From the NCBI RefSeq assembly GCF_016405965.1, contig NZ_JAEFCD010000008.1:1-64000 (forward strand): a stretch of DNA of 64,000 bases. The letters run 5' to 3'. Origin of the DNA: Alteromonas sp. IB21. GTDB taxonomy: Bacteria > Pseudomonadota > Gammaproteobacteria > Enterobacterales > Alteromonadaceae. The notes under the pieces were generated by a model that searched no databases, was not told where the DNA came from, and worked only from the letters and a program-made list of their open reading frames with translations. This document shows, in pieces, positions 9,131-17,953 of this stretch; position 1 is the first letter of the stretch; each line of letters opens with the position of its first letter. The position numbers and the translations under genes are program-made.

Positions 9131-9931
9131 ATGGAACAATCAGTTATTTATAGCGTAGATGAAAGAAACGTAGCCACGGTCACATTAAACAGACCAGAAA
9201 AGCATAATGCTTTTGACGATGAAATGATCAATGAACTCACCCGTGTGTTTAGAAAAGCAGGGGAAGATTCAACAGTACGAGCGCTTATTCTTAGGGCTGA
9301 AGGAAAAAGCTTTAGCGCTGGTGCAGATCTGAACTGGATGAAAAGAATGGCCAGTTTTACCAAAGAGCAAAACGAAAGTGATGCTTTAGCGCTAGCGGTA
9401 ATGCTGCAGACACTTTACGAAATGCCAAAACCAACCATCGCCAGGGTTCAAGGTGCCGCTTTCGGTGGTGCTGTAGGTTTAATCGCCTGTTGTGACATCG
9501 CCATTGGAAGCAAGCTCAGTAAGTTTTGTCTAAGTGAAGTAAAAATTGGCCTTACCCCTGCGACCATAAGCCCCTATGTGGTAGAGGCGATAGGAACGCG
9601 CGTTAGCCGACGCTATTTCCAAACAGCAGAAGTATTCTCTGCCCGTCGGGCCCGACGACTGGGTCTACTTAGTGAGTCAGTGACCGAAGATGAACTCGAC
9701 AGTACCATCGATAACCTTTTATCAAACATTCTCAAAAATGGCCCTCAAGCAGTGGCGAAAGCTAAGAGTTTAGTTCAATGGGTGTCTACGCAAGAAATTA
9801 ACGACTCGCTTCTTTCAGAAACTAGCAAGCTGATTGCTGAAGTGAGAACGTCTGAAGAAGGTCAGGAAGGTTTATCCGCCTTCCTAGAGAAACGCAGTGC
9901 TTCGTGGGTAGAGGTGAAAAATGATAAATAA
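9131..9931 (+). CDS. liuC: 3-methylglutaconyl-CoA hydratase
   Basis: Enoyl-CoA hydratase/isomerase family member of 266 residues that hydrates 3-methylglutaconyl-CoA to HMG-CoA. Family motifs are NRPEKHNAFD, the oxyanion segment GKSFSAGADLNWM, and AAFGGAVGLIACCDIAI followed by LSEVKIGLTPATISPYV. Its place between the two carboxylase subunit genes is the standard liu order and decides the assignment among crotonases. Its last 11 bases overlap liuD. A TGGGTGTC copy (9779-9786) encodes part of QWVSTQ, in the variable C-terminal part. Confidence 0.92.
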   Translation: MEQSVIYSVDERNVATVTLNRPEKHNAFDDEMINELTRVFRKAGEDSTVRALILRAEGKSFSAGADLNWMKRMASFTKEQNESDALALAVMLQTLYEMPKPTIARVQGAAFGGAVGLIACCDIAIGSKLSKFCLSEVKIGLTPATISPYVVEAIGTRVSRRYFQTAEVFSARRARRLGLLSESVTEDELDSTIDNLLSNILKNGPQAVAKAKSLVQWVSTQEINDSLLSETSKLIAEVRTSEEGQEGLSAFLEKRSASWVEVKNDK

Positions 9932-11933
9932 ACTATTAATCGCAAACCGCGGTGAAATTGCTTGCCGCGTTATCAAGACAGCCAACGCTCAGGGCATCAA
10001 AACAGTTGCTGTTTACTCCGAAGCAGATAAAAACGCGCAACACGTAAAAATGGCAGATGAGGCTGTTTTTCTGGGGCCCTCACCGTCAAAAGAGAGTTAC
10101 CTACGTGGCGAGTTAATCGTTGAAAAAGCCAAAGAACTCGGTGTAGATGCCATTCACCCAGGGTATGGCTTTCTCTCTGAAAATGCCGAGTTTGCGAACC
10201 TTTGTGCTAAGAACGATATTATTTTCGTGGGCCCACCAGCTTCTGCGATCGAAGCTATGGGGTCTAAATCTGCTGCGAAACACATCATGGAGCAAGCCGG
10301 CGTTCCCTTAGTGCCGGGCTATCATGGAGATGAGCAAAGCGAAGCTGTGTTAAAAGGCGCGGCTGATGACATGGGCTACCCGGTACTACTAAAAGCAGCT
10401 GCAGGCGGCGGTGGTAAGGGAATGCGTCAAGTCTGGAACGCAGATGAATTCTCGCAAGCGTTAAATGCAGCTAAACGTGAGTCAATGGCAAGCTTTGGCG
10501 ACGATCATATGCTGGTTGAGAAGTATCTCACTCGTCCTCGCCACGTTGAAATCCAAGTTTTCTGTGACACCCATGGTAACGGTGTATACCTGTTTGAGCG
10601 CGACTGTTCAGTGCAACGCAGACATCAGAAAATTATAGAAGAAGCGCCTGCTCCTAATATGTCTCCCTCAGTTAGAGAAAAAATGGGTGAAGCAGCAATC
10701 TTAGCTGCAAAAGCAATAAATTATGTGGGTGCAGGCACCGTCGAGTTTTTATTGGATGAAGACGAATCTTTCTATTTTATGGAAATGAACACGCGTTTGC
10801 AGGTTGAGCACCCTGTTACAGAGATGATTACTCGCGAGGATTTGGTTTATTGGCAGTTAGTCATAGCCGAGGGTAAGCCATTACCTAAAAAACAAAATGA
10901 GCTTACATTAACAGGACACGCATTCGAAGCCCGTATTTATGCTGAAGATCCAAGTAACGAGTTCTTGCCTTCTACAGGCAACCTAGCGTTACTTCGTACG
11001 CCGAAAGAGACCGATGTTGTCCGAGTTGACACCGGCGTGGTTGAAGGCGATGACGTGAGCGTTTTCTACGACCCCATGATTGCGAAACTTGTTGTATGGG
11101 GCGAGAACCGAGAAATCGCACTAAAGCGCTTACTTAGTGCGCTGAGCGAATACTATATTGATGGCGTTAGTACAAATATCGACTTCCTAAAGCGAGTAGC
11201 TGGCCACCCTGCCTTCGTTTCTGCTGAACTTACAACTACATTTGTAGAAAAACATCATGATTCCTTGTTTTATTCAGCCGCAAGCGTTGACACCCACGAA
11301 AATATTCCAGTGATGGCGTTACTAGCATTATTACACAGAAAGAAAAATGCCAAGGATGCAGCTAAGACGCCATCTGTATGGTCAGGAGCAGGTGCTTGGA
11401 GAGCAAACAGTCAACATTCTGAATCCCTTACCTTACTGTGTGATCAGAAAGAAATGAATGTTGACGTTAAGCATCAAAGTGAAGGGGTAACATACAGTTT
11501 CGATTTAACCTTAGACGACAACAATTATAACGTAACTGGTTCGATTGCTGATGGCGTTTTACATGCCACCATCGATGGGTATAAAACGGCATATACATTT
11601 TCGGAAAACGATGACGAATATACGCTTTTTAACAAAGACACCCATTCTAAGTTCACCGTCATTTCCCCTTCCCTAGGCGATGAAAGTAACGCAGATGATG
11701 ATGCGAACTTTAGCGCCCCAATGAACGGGACCATTGTTGCTCATTTGGTAGAAAAGAATCAGGCGGTTAAAAAAGGACAACCTATATTGGTAATGGAAGC
11801 GATGAAGATGGAGCATTGCATTACCGCACCTTACGATGGCTCAGTTGAGGAATTCTTCTTTCAACCGGGCGAACTCGTTGACGGAGGTTCAACCTTATTG
11901 GCTTTTTCTTCGAAAGAAGCTGACGAGGGCTAG
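9921..11933 (+). CDS. liuD: methylcrotonyl-CoA carboxylase, biotin carboxylase/carrier subunit
   Basis: Alpha subunit of 3-methylcrotonyl-CoA carboxylase, 670 residues. Domains in order: biotin carboxylase N-terminal (LLIANRGEIACRVIKTA), ATP-grasp with glycine loop AAAGGGGKGMR and EMNTRLQVEHPVTE, C-terminal carboxylase domain, a BT-like linker, and a biotinyl domain with EAMKMEH (biotinylated Lys629). The start ATG overlaps liuC and follows GAGGTG. The region between about residues 450 and 590 is variable and holds two GACACCCA copies encoding VDTHEN (11289-11296) and NKDTHSK (11637-11644); a third at 10566-10573 encodes DTHGN within the conserved ATP-grasp domain. Confidence 0.95.
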   Translation: MINKLLIANRGEIACRVIKTANAQGIKTVAVYSEADKNAQHVKMADEAVFLGPSPSKESYLRGELIVEKAKELGVDAIHPGYGFLSENAEFANLCAKNDIIFVGPPASAIEAMGSKSAAKHIMEQAGVPLVPGYHGDEQSEAVLKGAADDMGYPVLLKAAAGGGGKGMRQVWNADEFSQALNAAKRESMASFGDDHMLVEKYLTRPRHVEIQVFCDTHGNGVYLFERDCSVQRRHQKIIEEAPAPNMSPSVREKMGEAAILAAKAINYVGAGTVEFLLDEDESFYFMEMNTRLQVEHPVTEMITREDLVYWQLVIAEGKPLPKKQNELTLTGHAFEARIYAEDPSNEFLPSTGNLALLRTPKETDVVRVDTGVVEGDDVSVFYDPMIAKLVVWGENREIALKRLLSALSEYYIDGVSTNIDFLKRVAGHPAFVSAELTTTFVEKHHDSLFYSAASVDTHENIPVMALLALLHRKKNAKDAAKTPSVWSGAGAWRANSQHSESLTLLCDQKEMNVDVKHQSEGVTYSFDLTLDDNNYNVTGSIADGVLHATIDGYKTAYTFSENDDEYTLFNKDTHSKFTVISPSLGDESNADDDANFSAPMNGTIVAHLVEKNQAVKKGQPILVMEAMKMEHCITAPYDGSVEEFFFQPGELVDGGSTLLAFSSKEADEG

Positions 11934-11937
11934 CAGC

Positions 11938-12834
11938 ATGTTTCCAAAAAAAGTAAGCATTGTTGAAGTGGGTCCACGTGATGGCTTGCAAAATGAAAAA
12001 TTGGCATTAACTGCCTCTCAAAAAATTAAACTTATTGAGTTACTTTCAGATACAGGTTTGAAGCGCATAGAGGCCGGAAGTTTTGTATCACCTAAATGGG
12101 TGCCTCAGATGGCCAACTCCGGTGAAGTATTCAAAGCATTGAATGCACGAGAAGGAATTCAGTATTCTGCCCTCACACCGAATCTCAGAGGGCTAGAGGC
12201 TGCGATTGAGTCAGGAGTAAAGGAGGTAGCGGTATTTGGCGCAGCAACTGAGTCGTTTTCACAGAAAAACATTAACTGCTCAATAAGCGAAAGCTTAAAG
12301 CGTTTCGAGGCCGTGTTCAGCATGGCTAACGAAAATGACATAAAAGTGAGAGGCTATGTCTCGTGCGTAATGGGATGCCCTTACGAGGGTGAAGTTTCCC
12401 CCGAAGCTGTGTCTAAAGTAAGCAAATCAATGATTGATATGGGATGTTATGAAGTTTCTTTAGGCGACACCATTGGTGTAGGCACACCATTAAAAACGCG
12501 CCTCTTGCTAGAGAGCGTATTGAATGAGGTCACTGTCGACAAGCTGGCAGCACATTTTCACGACACATACGGACAGGCACTCGTAAATTTATACACTGCA
12601 CTTGAGTATGGTGTATCAACTATTGACTCTGCTGTTGCAGGCCTTGGCGGCTGTCCATATGCAAAAGGAGCGAGTGGAAATGTTGCTACTGAAGATGTGC
12701 TCTATATGCTTGATGGCATGGGTGTCTCTACAGGAGTTGATATGAAAAGCTTGCTTAAGGCATCTTCATACATCTCTGACACACTGGGCCGCGCGCCTAT
12801 TTCAAAGGTTGCTAATGCTCTACTCGCGAAATAG
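11938..12834 (+). CDS. liuE: hydroxymethylglutaryl-CoA lyase
   Basis: TIM-barrel lyase that splits HMG-CoA into acetyl-CoA and acetoacetate, the last step of leucine breakdown. The 298-residue chain has VEVGPRDGLQNE at the start, the metal ligands in HFHDTYGQALVN, and the GLGGCPYAKGASGNVATED signature containing the active-site cysteine. I used the ATG at 11938, four bases after the liuD stop and preceded by GAGGG; the longer frame from 11836 lies within liuD. It ends the operon; downstream is a 508-base repeat-rich gap with a weak hairpin (GCGTGC at 12847 and GCACGC at 12861) lacking a T-tract. Confidence 0.95.
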   Translation: MFPKKVSIVEVGPRDGLQNEKLALTASQKIKLIELLSDTGLKRIEAGSFVSPKWVPQMANSGEVFKALNAREGIQYSALTPNLRGLEAAIESGVKEVAVFGAATESFSQKNINCSISESLKRFEAVFSMANENDIKVRGYVSCVMGCPYEGEVSPEAVSKVSKSMIDMGCYEVSLGDTIGVGTPLKTRLLLESVLNEVTVDKLAAHFHDTYGQALVNLYTALEYGVSTIDSAVAGLGGCPYAKGASGNVATEDVLYMLDGMGVSTGVDMKSLLKASSYISDTLGRAPISKVANALLAK

Positions 12835-13342
12835 TTGTTGGGGATTGCGTGCTTGAAAACGCACGCTCCTCAATCATATAAGAGCCTACAAGCAAGCCAG
12901 TGCAAAAAACACTGGGTCAAGAGACACCCAACACAAATTTATTTTTTACAAGACACCCACTGTATAGTCGCTCTGGTGTTATTAGTGCTTTTGGTATGTT
13001 GGAAATTTCCACATGTAAGACATGGAATTCTGTTCTATAAAAGCAGTTAAAACGACGTTACGCTGGGTGTCTTTAATGTTTCTTTTCTTTACTACTAGCA
13101 ATGGATGTCATTGTAATTCACTAACATTGGATGCATTAAAAGCTTCTATTTGCTTTATCACGCAACGTCGCTCAGACAACACAAACAATAGTGGGTGTCT
13201 TCTTTACGCTCAAACAATAGTGGGTGTCTTCTTTACGCTTTTTCTCGTTACATCTGTACTTAAACTGTGCTTTCAGTCAGGTCACAAGACGCACTAAACG
13301 TTGCTATGGTCATGCGACCCTATGTTTATTTGATAATGTAAA
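12835..13342. repeat. repeat-rich gap upstream of the RAYT gene
   Basis: This 508-base gap holds five TGGGTGTC-type cores: GACACCCA at 12923-12930 and 12952-12959, then TGGGTGTC at 13064-13071, 13192-13199 and 13221-13228. Orientation switches from one strand to the other in the middle. The two small open frames crossing it (12835-13050, 13022-13297) have no recognisable product and are broken up by repeat sequence, so I do not call them genes. It is the densest intergenic cluster of the repeat, in the direct 5' flank of the HUH transposase-like gene. Confidence 0.85.
13182..13239. repeat. perfect 29-bp tandem duplication carrying the repeat
   Basis: Two identical 29-base units (13182-13210 and 13211-13239) start with CAAACAATAG and contain TGGGTGTCTTCTTTACGCT. 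Each carries one core copy. The perfect identity points to a recent local duplication, showing how the repeat number can grow. Confidence 0.9.
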
Positions 13343-14320
13343 ATGGCTCAAAGTAGAAAATCTTTAATAAGCCTTGAAGACACTCCCTATTATCACTGCA
13401 TTTCACGGTGCGTTCGTCGAAGCTACCTTTGTGGCTATGATGCAAAAAGCGATGTTAGCTACGAGCACAGAAAGTCGTGGGTAGAAAAAAGGCTCCTGTT
13501 TCTAGGTAAAATATTCGCAATTGATATCTGTGCATATGCCGTTATGAGTAACCATGTGCACATAGTGCTATGTGTCGGCAAAAAAATGGCCCTCTCCTGG
13601 ACTTTGGATAATGTATTGCTGCAATGGCATAAAATGCATAAAGGAACGCTACTTACCAGAAAGTATTTAAAAGGCGAATCGGTAAGTGAGAGTGAACTAA
13701 AAACAATACAAAACACTGCTGAAATTTACAGGAAAAGACTCCACGATATTAGCTGGTTCATGAGGAACCTTAACGAGTATATTGCCAGGAAAGCCAATAC
13801 AGAAGATGGCTGTACAGGGCGATTTTGGGAGGGCCGATTCCGTTCTCAAGCCCTGTTGACTGAAAAGGCGGTATTGTCTTGCATGGCCTATGTCGATTTG
13901 AATCCAATACGAGCGAAAGCGGCCACTAATCTGCATGATTCCTTCTACACTAGTATAAACAGAAGATTGCGATACAACGCTAAAAGTGAGCGCATAAAAG
14001 TACTAATGCCGTTTAAACATCCCGCACTCGTTAACACTAATCGCATCATTAATTTTACTTTGGCAGATTATCGTGAGCTACTTAAGTCCTCAATAGACAT
14101 AATGCATGGCAGTCTTTCATCTTCCAAAGTAACCAAACTCAACAGCACGTTGACAATGCTTGGTGTAAATCAACCCAACTGGCTCCAAATAATTACAAAC
14201 TTTGAAAACACTTTTTCCTTTGCCGCGGGAGATCGTGAATCCATGATGCTTTTCAAGCAAAACACAAATAGAAAAAGAATAGCAAAACTCAAGTCTGCAG
14301 CTTCATGCTTCGACGGTTAG
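13343..14320 (+). CDS. REP-associated tyrosine transposase (RAYT)-like Y1 HUH protein
   Basis: A 325-residue protein of the IS200-like Y1 transposase superfamily, RAYT type. Visible are the opening SLEDTPYYHCISRCVRR strand, the metal-binding HUH motif NHVHIVL (His71, His73), a probable catalytic tyrosine in MRNLNEYIARKAN (Tyr146), then GRFWEGRFRSQ and AYVDLNPIRAK, all typical of RAYTs. Such proteins nick single-stranded DNA at short, hairpin-forming repeats and are linked to the spread of REP sequences; they lack mobile ends and are usually single-copy domesticated genes. No terminal inverted repeats or partner TnpB were seen here. The segment between the HUH and tyrosine motifs is long (about 70 residues). 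The 5' flank is the densest intergenic TGGGTGTC cluster in the window, making that repeat a candidate substrate. The ATG at 13343 has only a weak ribosome site. It is tail-to-tail with the MFS gene, 4 bases apart. Confidence 0.85.
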   Translation: MAQSRKSLISLEDTPYYHCISRCVRRSYLCGYDAKSDVSYEHRKSWVEKRLLFLGKIFAIDICAYAVMSNHVHIVLCVGKKMALSWTLDNVLLQWHKMHKGTLLTRKYLKGESVSESELKTIQNTAEIYRKRLHDISWFMRNLNEYIARKANTEDGCTGRFWEGRFRSQALLTEKAVLSCMAYVDLNPIRAKAATNLHDSFYTSINRRLRYNAKSERIKVLMPFKHPALVNTNRIINFTLADYRELLKSSIDIMHGSLSSSKVTKLNSTLTMLGVNQPNWLQIITNFENTFSFAAGDRESMMLFKQNTNRKRIAKLKSAASCFDG

Positions 14321-14324
14321 CCTG

Positions 14325-15479
14325 CTATTTTTCATTGGGTAGTATCGCCGTGGCTAAAATCGCTAATAAAAGCATTACCGCCATTATATAGACGACTGTA
14401 AAAGCTAGAACGGATGACAAAAATGCGTAAATCGCGCCAAAACCAAGGAGAATAAGCCCGATCGCCGTGTTAGAGAAGCCAACAAGTTCAGTTCTTTCAT
14501 GCCCTTCCTTCACATCCAGGCTATATGTTTTCCTTCCTGTTCTAACTCCCGCGTGCGCTATCGATAACACAAAAAATAAAAGCGCCGATATGAAAATAGG
14601 CGTCGCCTCTAAGGAAAGTAGTCCAATGCATGCGATTAACGCTAGAACCCCAGAAACCTGAAGGGTGAGCTTTGCACTCTTATCTGCTATTTTGCCCCAG
14701 ATTATCGACGATAGCAGCGCTGCCAATGCTTCAGCGCCAATATAAATCGGCAATAATTCTTGCACATCGCCGTTGCGCTCAGTCATGAAGTAGGGTGCAA
14801 CCAACGCAGAGTGAACGAACAACCCTCTAACAAAAATAAATTTATAGACGGTAGAGTCGAAATTAACACTGAAAGAGTTACGTGACTTATCACCAGTATA
14901 CACACGCGTTTTGATAGGCCATACACAGACTAAAGTCAAACTAAACGATAGCAGACTCGCACACAAGATGACTAAAAGCGTGTTTGAAGAAAACGCTCCT
15001 TCAAAAACAACGAGAGGTATAGCAATACATAAAGTTACCAGCCCCGAAATAGTCGAAGCAATTCCAATTAAATTACCTCGTTGCCCCTTTTTTACTACGT
15101 CTGCCTCAATGTCCTTGACCGTTAAAGAACACGCCGAACGACCTATACTGAGAATGACAAGGGACAGTAAAACACCTATCCCAGCTTTAAATCCAGAAAA
15201 CAGAATCACGAATACTATAATTCCAACGATTGAGAAAGCTTGAATGAGCATACCTACACGCCAAACTTTGTGTCTATCCGCATGATTTCGAAGGTAAATA
15301 CTTATGAGCACCTGAGGAAGAAGCGCGCCAGACTCTCGTATTGGCACCAACCAACCGATCATCCAAACAGGGGCGCCAACACTCACTAGAAGTGCTGTCA
15401 GCGTAGTTTTGGCGGATATTAAAAGGTCGGCTAATTTGTTGAGCGATAAGCCTAAGATGAGTCGTTTTTTTTGATTCAT
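14325..15479 (-). CDS. MFS-type membrane transporter
   Basis: Hydrophobic protein of 384 residues with roughly twelve membrane spans and MFS-like organisation (two six-helix halves, basic loop segments such as NHADRHKVWR and WGKIADKSAKLT). The substrate is not recognisable. I prefer the ATG at 15479 (MNQKKRLILG); a GTG at 15506 in the same frame would add nine residues, and neither has a good ribosome site. The gene ends 4 bases from the RAYT stop, with no room for a terminator. It may be accessory DNA in the same repeat-rich segment. Confidence 0.7.
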   Translation of the reverse strand: MNQKKRLILGLSLNKLADLLISAKTTLTALLVSVGAPVWMIGWLVPIRESGALLPQVLISIYLRNHADRHKVWRVGMLIQAFSIVGIIVFVILFSGFKAGIGVLLSLVILSIGRSACSLTVKDIEADVVKKGQRGNLIGIASTISGLVTLCIAIPLVVFEGAFSSNTLLVILCASLLSFSLTLVCVWPIKTRVYTGDKSRNSFSVNFDSTVYKFIFVRGLFVHSALVAPYFMTERNGDVQELLPIYIGAEALAALLSSIIWGKIADKSAKLTLQVSGVLALIACIGLLSLEATPIFISALLFFVLSIAHAGVRTGRKTYSLDVKEGHERTELVGFSNTAIGLILLGFGAIYAFLSSVLAFTVVYIMAVMLLLAILATAILPNEK

Positions 15480-15551
15480 AGTTAGTAGAAGGAGACTCTT
15501 TATCACTGTTACTACGTCACGTTCTTTTAAGATCAGATCGTGTTGCTTATC

Positions 15552-16082
15552 TCAGCTCTTTTCTGCAAGAATTTTCAGGTTCTCTAAACCCATCTCGAAG
15601 TCTGGTCCTATCATGCTATCAATCATAAGAGCAACGTAACGATTAATCGGATTATTGTCTACTGTCCCTTCATCCCGCCAAGTAACGATTGAACCGTTTG
15701 CGGTAGGCTTAATTTCTACTGCGCCATTTGAGCCCCTATCAAAATCTGGAAAATAAATACGATAAAGAACCCTTTTGTTATGCTCCAACTGGGTTATCTC
15801 AATTTCACCATTACCCTCAGTTTCACTTTTCCACTCAGATCGCATGCCTATAGCCCTATCAGGCCCAAAAAAATCGAGTTCCATATCTGGGTCTCGTTTG
15901 AACCATACCCCCCACTTGCTCCATTCTTTTAAATCAACAACATAGGGGTAAATTTCGGATGGCTGTGCATTAATAACAATCGTTCTTTCAACGCTGTAGT
16001 CTTTCGAAATAAAGAAGCTTGTGATTACGAAAAGTGTAATCAGCACGCCCACTACCACTAAAAGTTTTTTCAATACACTCAT
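15552..16082 (-). CDS. SRPBCC (START-like) family protein with N-terminal membrane anchor
   Basis: A 176-residue protein: a hydrophobic N-terminal segment (LLVVVGVLITLFVITSFFI) followed by a domain beginning YSVERTIVINAQPSEIYPYV that matches polyketide cyclase/SRPBCC proteins, which bind hydrophobic ligands in a deep cavity. WSKWGVWFKRDPDM and TWRDEGTVDNNPINRY are typical. The ATG at 16082 gives a compact protein beginning with the membrane segment; longer in-frame starts at 16109 and 16133 are possible. Ligand and role are unknown. It may be in an operon with the MFS gene downstream (72-base gap). Confidence 0.7.
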   Translation of the reverse strand: MSVLKKLLVVVGVLITLFVITSFFISKDYSVERTIVINAQPSEIYPYVVDLKEWSKWGVWFKRDPDMELDFFGPDRAIGMRSEWKSETEGNGEIEITQLEHNKRVLYRIYFPDFDRGSNGAVEIKPTANGSIVTWRDEGTVDNNPINRYVALMIDSMIGPDFEMGLENLKILAEKS

Positions 16083-16616
16083 CTGAGAATCCCAATCCAA
16101 GTTAGCCATCCAAATATAACATTTGATTAACATTTGTCACCTAAAGATTAAGCTCCTTGGAACACATGAAATCCTTATATCTATCGCAAGACACCCAACC
16201 TCGACAAATAGAAGGTTGGGTGTCTTGCTAACTCCTTACTAGCAACTTCCTATCGTAGGTGTCTCGGCAAGTGGCTGGTAATCGCTCAATTTACAAAAGC
16301 TTCGATTGGGTGTCTCGCTACACTTTTTTACTTGCCCCCTAACTACAAAATTGGCTTCGACAAGCGTTAAAATGGGTGTCTTCGTACAGGGACTCATACA
16401 ACAACAAACAAAATTTTAAATAATTTTACTATTTCATCACAAAGACTATTAATCACACTGTCATTCTAAAATATCTTGTGTAATATGGAGTTATGTTATC
16501 AAAACGTACCTCGAATTAGAGGTTCAATGTATAGCGCTATCAATCGCAACACTTCGCTTTCTTTTTATATTTCTATCGATATTCAACTATCGCTTTTTGA
16601 CAGGAGTTTATAGGAA
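16083..16616. other. 534-base gap with repeat hairpins upstream of glgC
   Basis: Holds no gene. It carries four repeat cores: 16190-16197 (GACACCCA), 16217-16224, 16307-16314 and 16373-16380 (TGGGTGTC), plus a near copy TAGGTGTC at about 16257. The remaining 230 bases before glgC are AT-rich and probably hold its promoter and leader. Confidence 0.7.
16186..16228. repeat. inverted pair of repeat copies forming a perfect 16-bp hairpin
   Basis: Left arm GCAAGACACCCAACCT (16186-16201) and right arm AGGTTGGGTGTCTTGC (16213-16228) are exact reverse complements with an 11-base loop. Each arm contains one core. The arms match beyond the core, so the pair probably arose by inverted duplication or is kept as a structure. 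On the minus strand a GGAG tetranucleotide lies 3 bases before the stem, as in REP sequences; this may be chance. It could also work as a terminator, though no T-tract follows. Confidence 0.9.
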
Positions 16617-17903
16617 ATGGCAGATCAGAGTTCACGTTACATCAGTAACTTAACACGCGATACCTATGCGCTTATCCTCGCAGGAGGTAAAGGGTCAAGG
16701 TTGCACGAGCTCACCACGTGGCGTGCCAAGCCAGCACTTTACTTTGGTGGTAAATTTAGAATTATCGACTTCCCTCTTTCGAATTGTGTTAATTCAGGCA
16801 TCAGGCGAATAGGTGTTGTCACACAATACAAGTCCCACTCTCTCATCCGACATTTAGTCAGAGGCTGGGGCCACTTCAAGAAAGAGCTTGGTGAATCCGT
16901 TGAAATTTTACCCGCTTCTCAGCGTTTTTCCGACAACTGGTACGAAGGTACTGCCGACGCTGTTTTTCAGAATATCGATATAATCCGAGATGAGCTTCCT
17001 AAATATGTGATGATCCTTTCCGGCGACCATATCTATCGAATGGATTATGGCGATATGCTTGCAAAGCACAAGGAATCTGGTGCCAAAATGACCGTTTCCT
17101 GTATGTCAGTCCCCGTGGAAGAAGCGGCGGGCGCTTTTGGCGTAATGTCAGTAGACGAAAATTATCGCATTATCGGATTCGAAGAGAAGCCTGCCAATCC
17201 CACCCCTCTTCCCAATGACCCGTCTCGATGCTTGGCCTCAATGGGTAATTACGTCTTTGATACCGAATTTCTCTTCGAGCAACTACGTGTAGATTCAGAG
17301 AATATGGGCTCTCAACGGGATTTTGGTAAAGATATCATTCCATCTATAATTGCTGATCATCCCGTATACGCTTTTCCCTTCGAACAGAGTGGTAGCGACA
17401 ACGCCTATTGGCGAGACGTGGGTACAATAGATTCTTTCTGGGAAGCGAATATGGAAATGGTCGCCCCGGTTCCGCAACTTAATTTGTACGATAGAAAATG
17501 GCCAATTTGGACTTATCAAGAGCAACTGCCTCCAGCGAAGTTTGTATGGGAAGACCACGATAGACGGGGTGAAGCAATTAACTCTGTGGTTTCAGGTGGC
17601 TGCATAATTTCCGGTTCCACACTGCGCTCGTCTATCTGTTTTTCTAATGTGCGCGTGCACTCTTACGGTCTCATCGAGGACGCAGTAATCCTTCCCGACG
17701 TTGAAATTAAACGTCACTGCAAGTTGAAGAAAGTAGTAATCGACCGCGGTTGCGTTATTCCAGAAGGCACTACCATTGGCTACGACAACGAACAAGACAG
17801 AGCTCGTGGTTTCCGTGTATCAGAAAAAGGCGTGGTTCTTGTTACAAGAGAAATGCTTGGACAACCCGTTGGTGGCCTAAGCCCCACTAAAAAGTCTGAT
17901 TAA
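16617..17903 (+). CDS. glgC: glucose-1-phosphate adenylyltransferase
   Basis: ADP-glucose pyrophosphorylase of 428 residues, the committed enzyme of bacterial glycogen synthesis. The N-terminal nucleotidyltransferase has [15 protein letters not shown] (glycine loop at residues 23-29), the [11 protein letters not shown] and [15 protein letters not shown] segments, and the glucose-1-phosphate site region [10 protein letters not shown] left-handed beta-helix follows from about residue 300 ([41 protein letters not shown]). Start ATG 16617 is preceded by AGGAG. No other glg gene is adjacent, so it stands apart from a glycogen operon. A strong terminator follows. Confidence 0.96.
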   Translation: MADQSSRYISNLTRDTYALILAGGKGSRLHELTTWRAKPALYFGGKFRIIDFPLSNCVNSGIRRIGVVTQYKSHSLIRHLVRGWGHFKKELGESVEILPASQRFSDNWYEGTADAVFQNIDIIRDELPKYVMILSGDHIYRMDYGDMLAKHKESGAKMTVSCMSVPVEEAAGAFGVMSVDENYRIIGFEEKPANPTPLPNDPSRCLASMGNYVFDTEFLFEQLRVDSENMGSQRDFGKDIIPSIIADHPVYAFPFEQSGSDNAYWRDVGTIDSFWEANMEMVAPVPQLNLYDRKWPIWTYQEQLPPAKFVWEDHDRRGEAINSVVSGGCIISGSTLRSSICFSNVRVHSYGLIEDAVILPDVEIKRHCKLKKVVIDRGCVIPEGTTIGYDNEQDRARGFRVSEKGVVLVTREMLGQPVGGLSPTKKSD

Positions 17904-17918
17904 AAAGCCTTAGCCTTG

Positions 17919-17942
17919 ATTTTGGCGCATTAGCGCCAAAAT
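17919..17942. terminator. terminator between glgC and the convergent hydrolase gene
   Basis: Perfect 10-bp stem ATTTTGGCGC (17919-17928) / GCGCCAAAAT (17933-17942) with loop ATTA. It lies between two convergent genes and has A/T-rich sides, so it can act for both strands. Confidence 0.8.
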
Positions 17943-17953
17943 TAAGTTATAAA

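Noticed and set aside
12847-12866. Hairpin after liuE as a terminator
   Set aside because: 6-bp stem with an 8-base loop and no T-tract; too weak to call.
12835-13297. Two small open reading frames upstream of the RAYT gene
   Set aside because: They cover repeat-rich sequence, lack recognisable products and ribosome sites, and are explained by the repeats.
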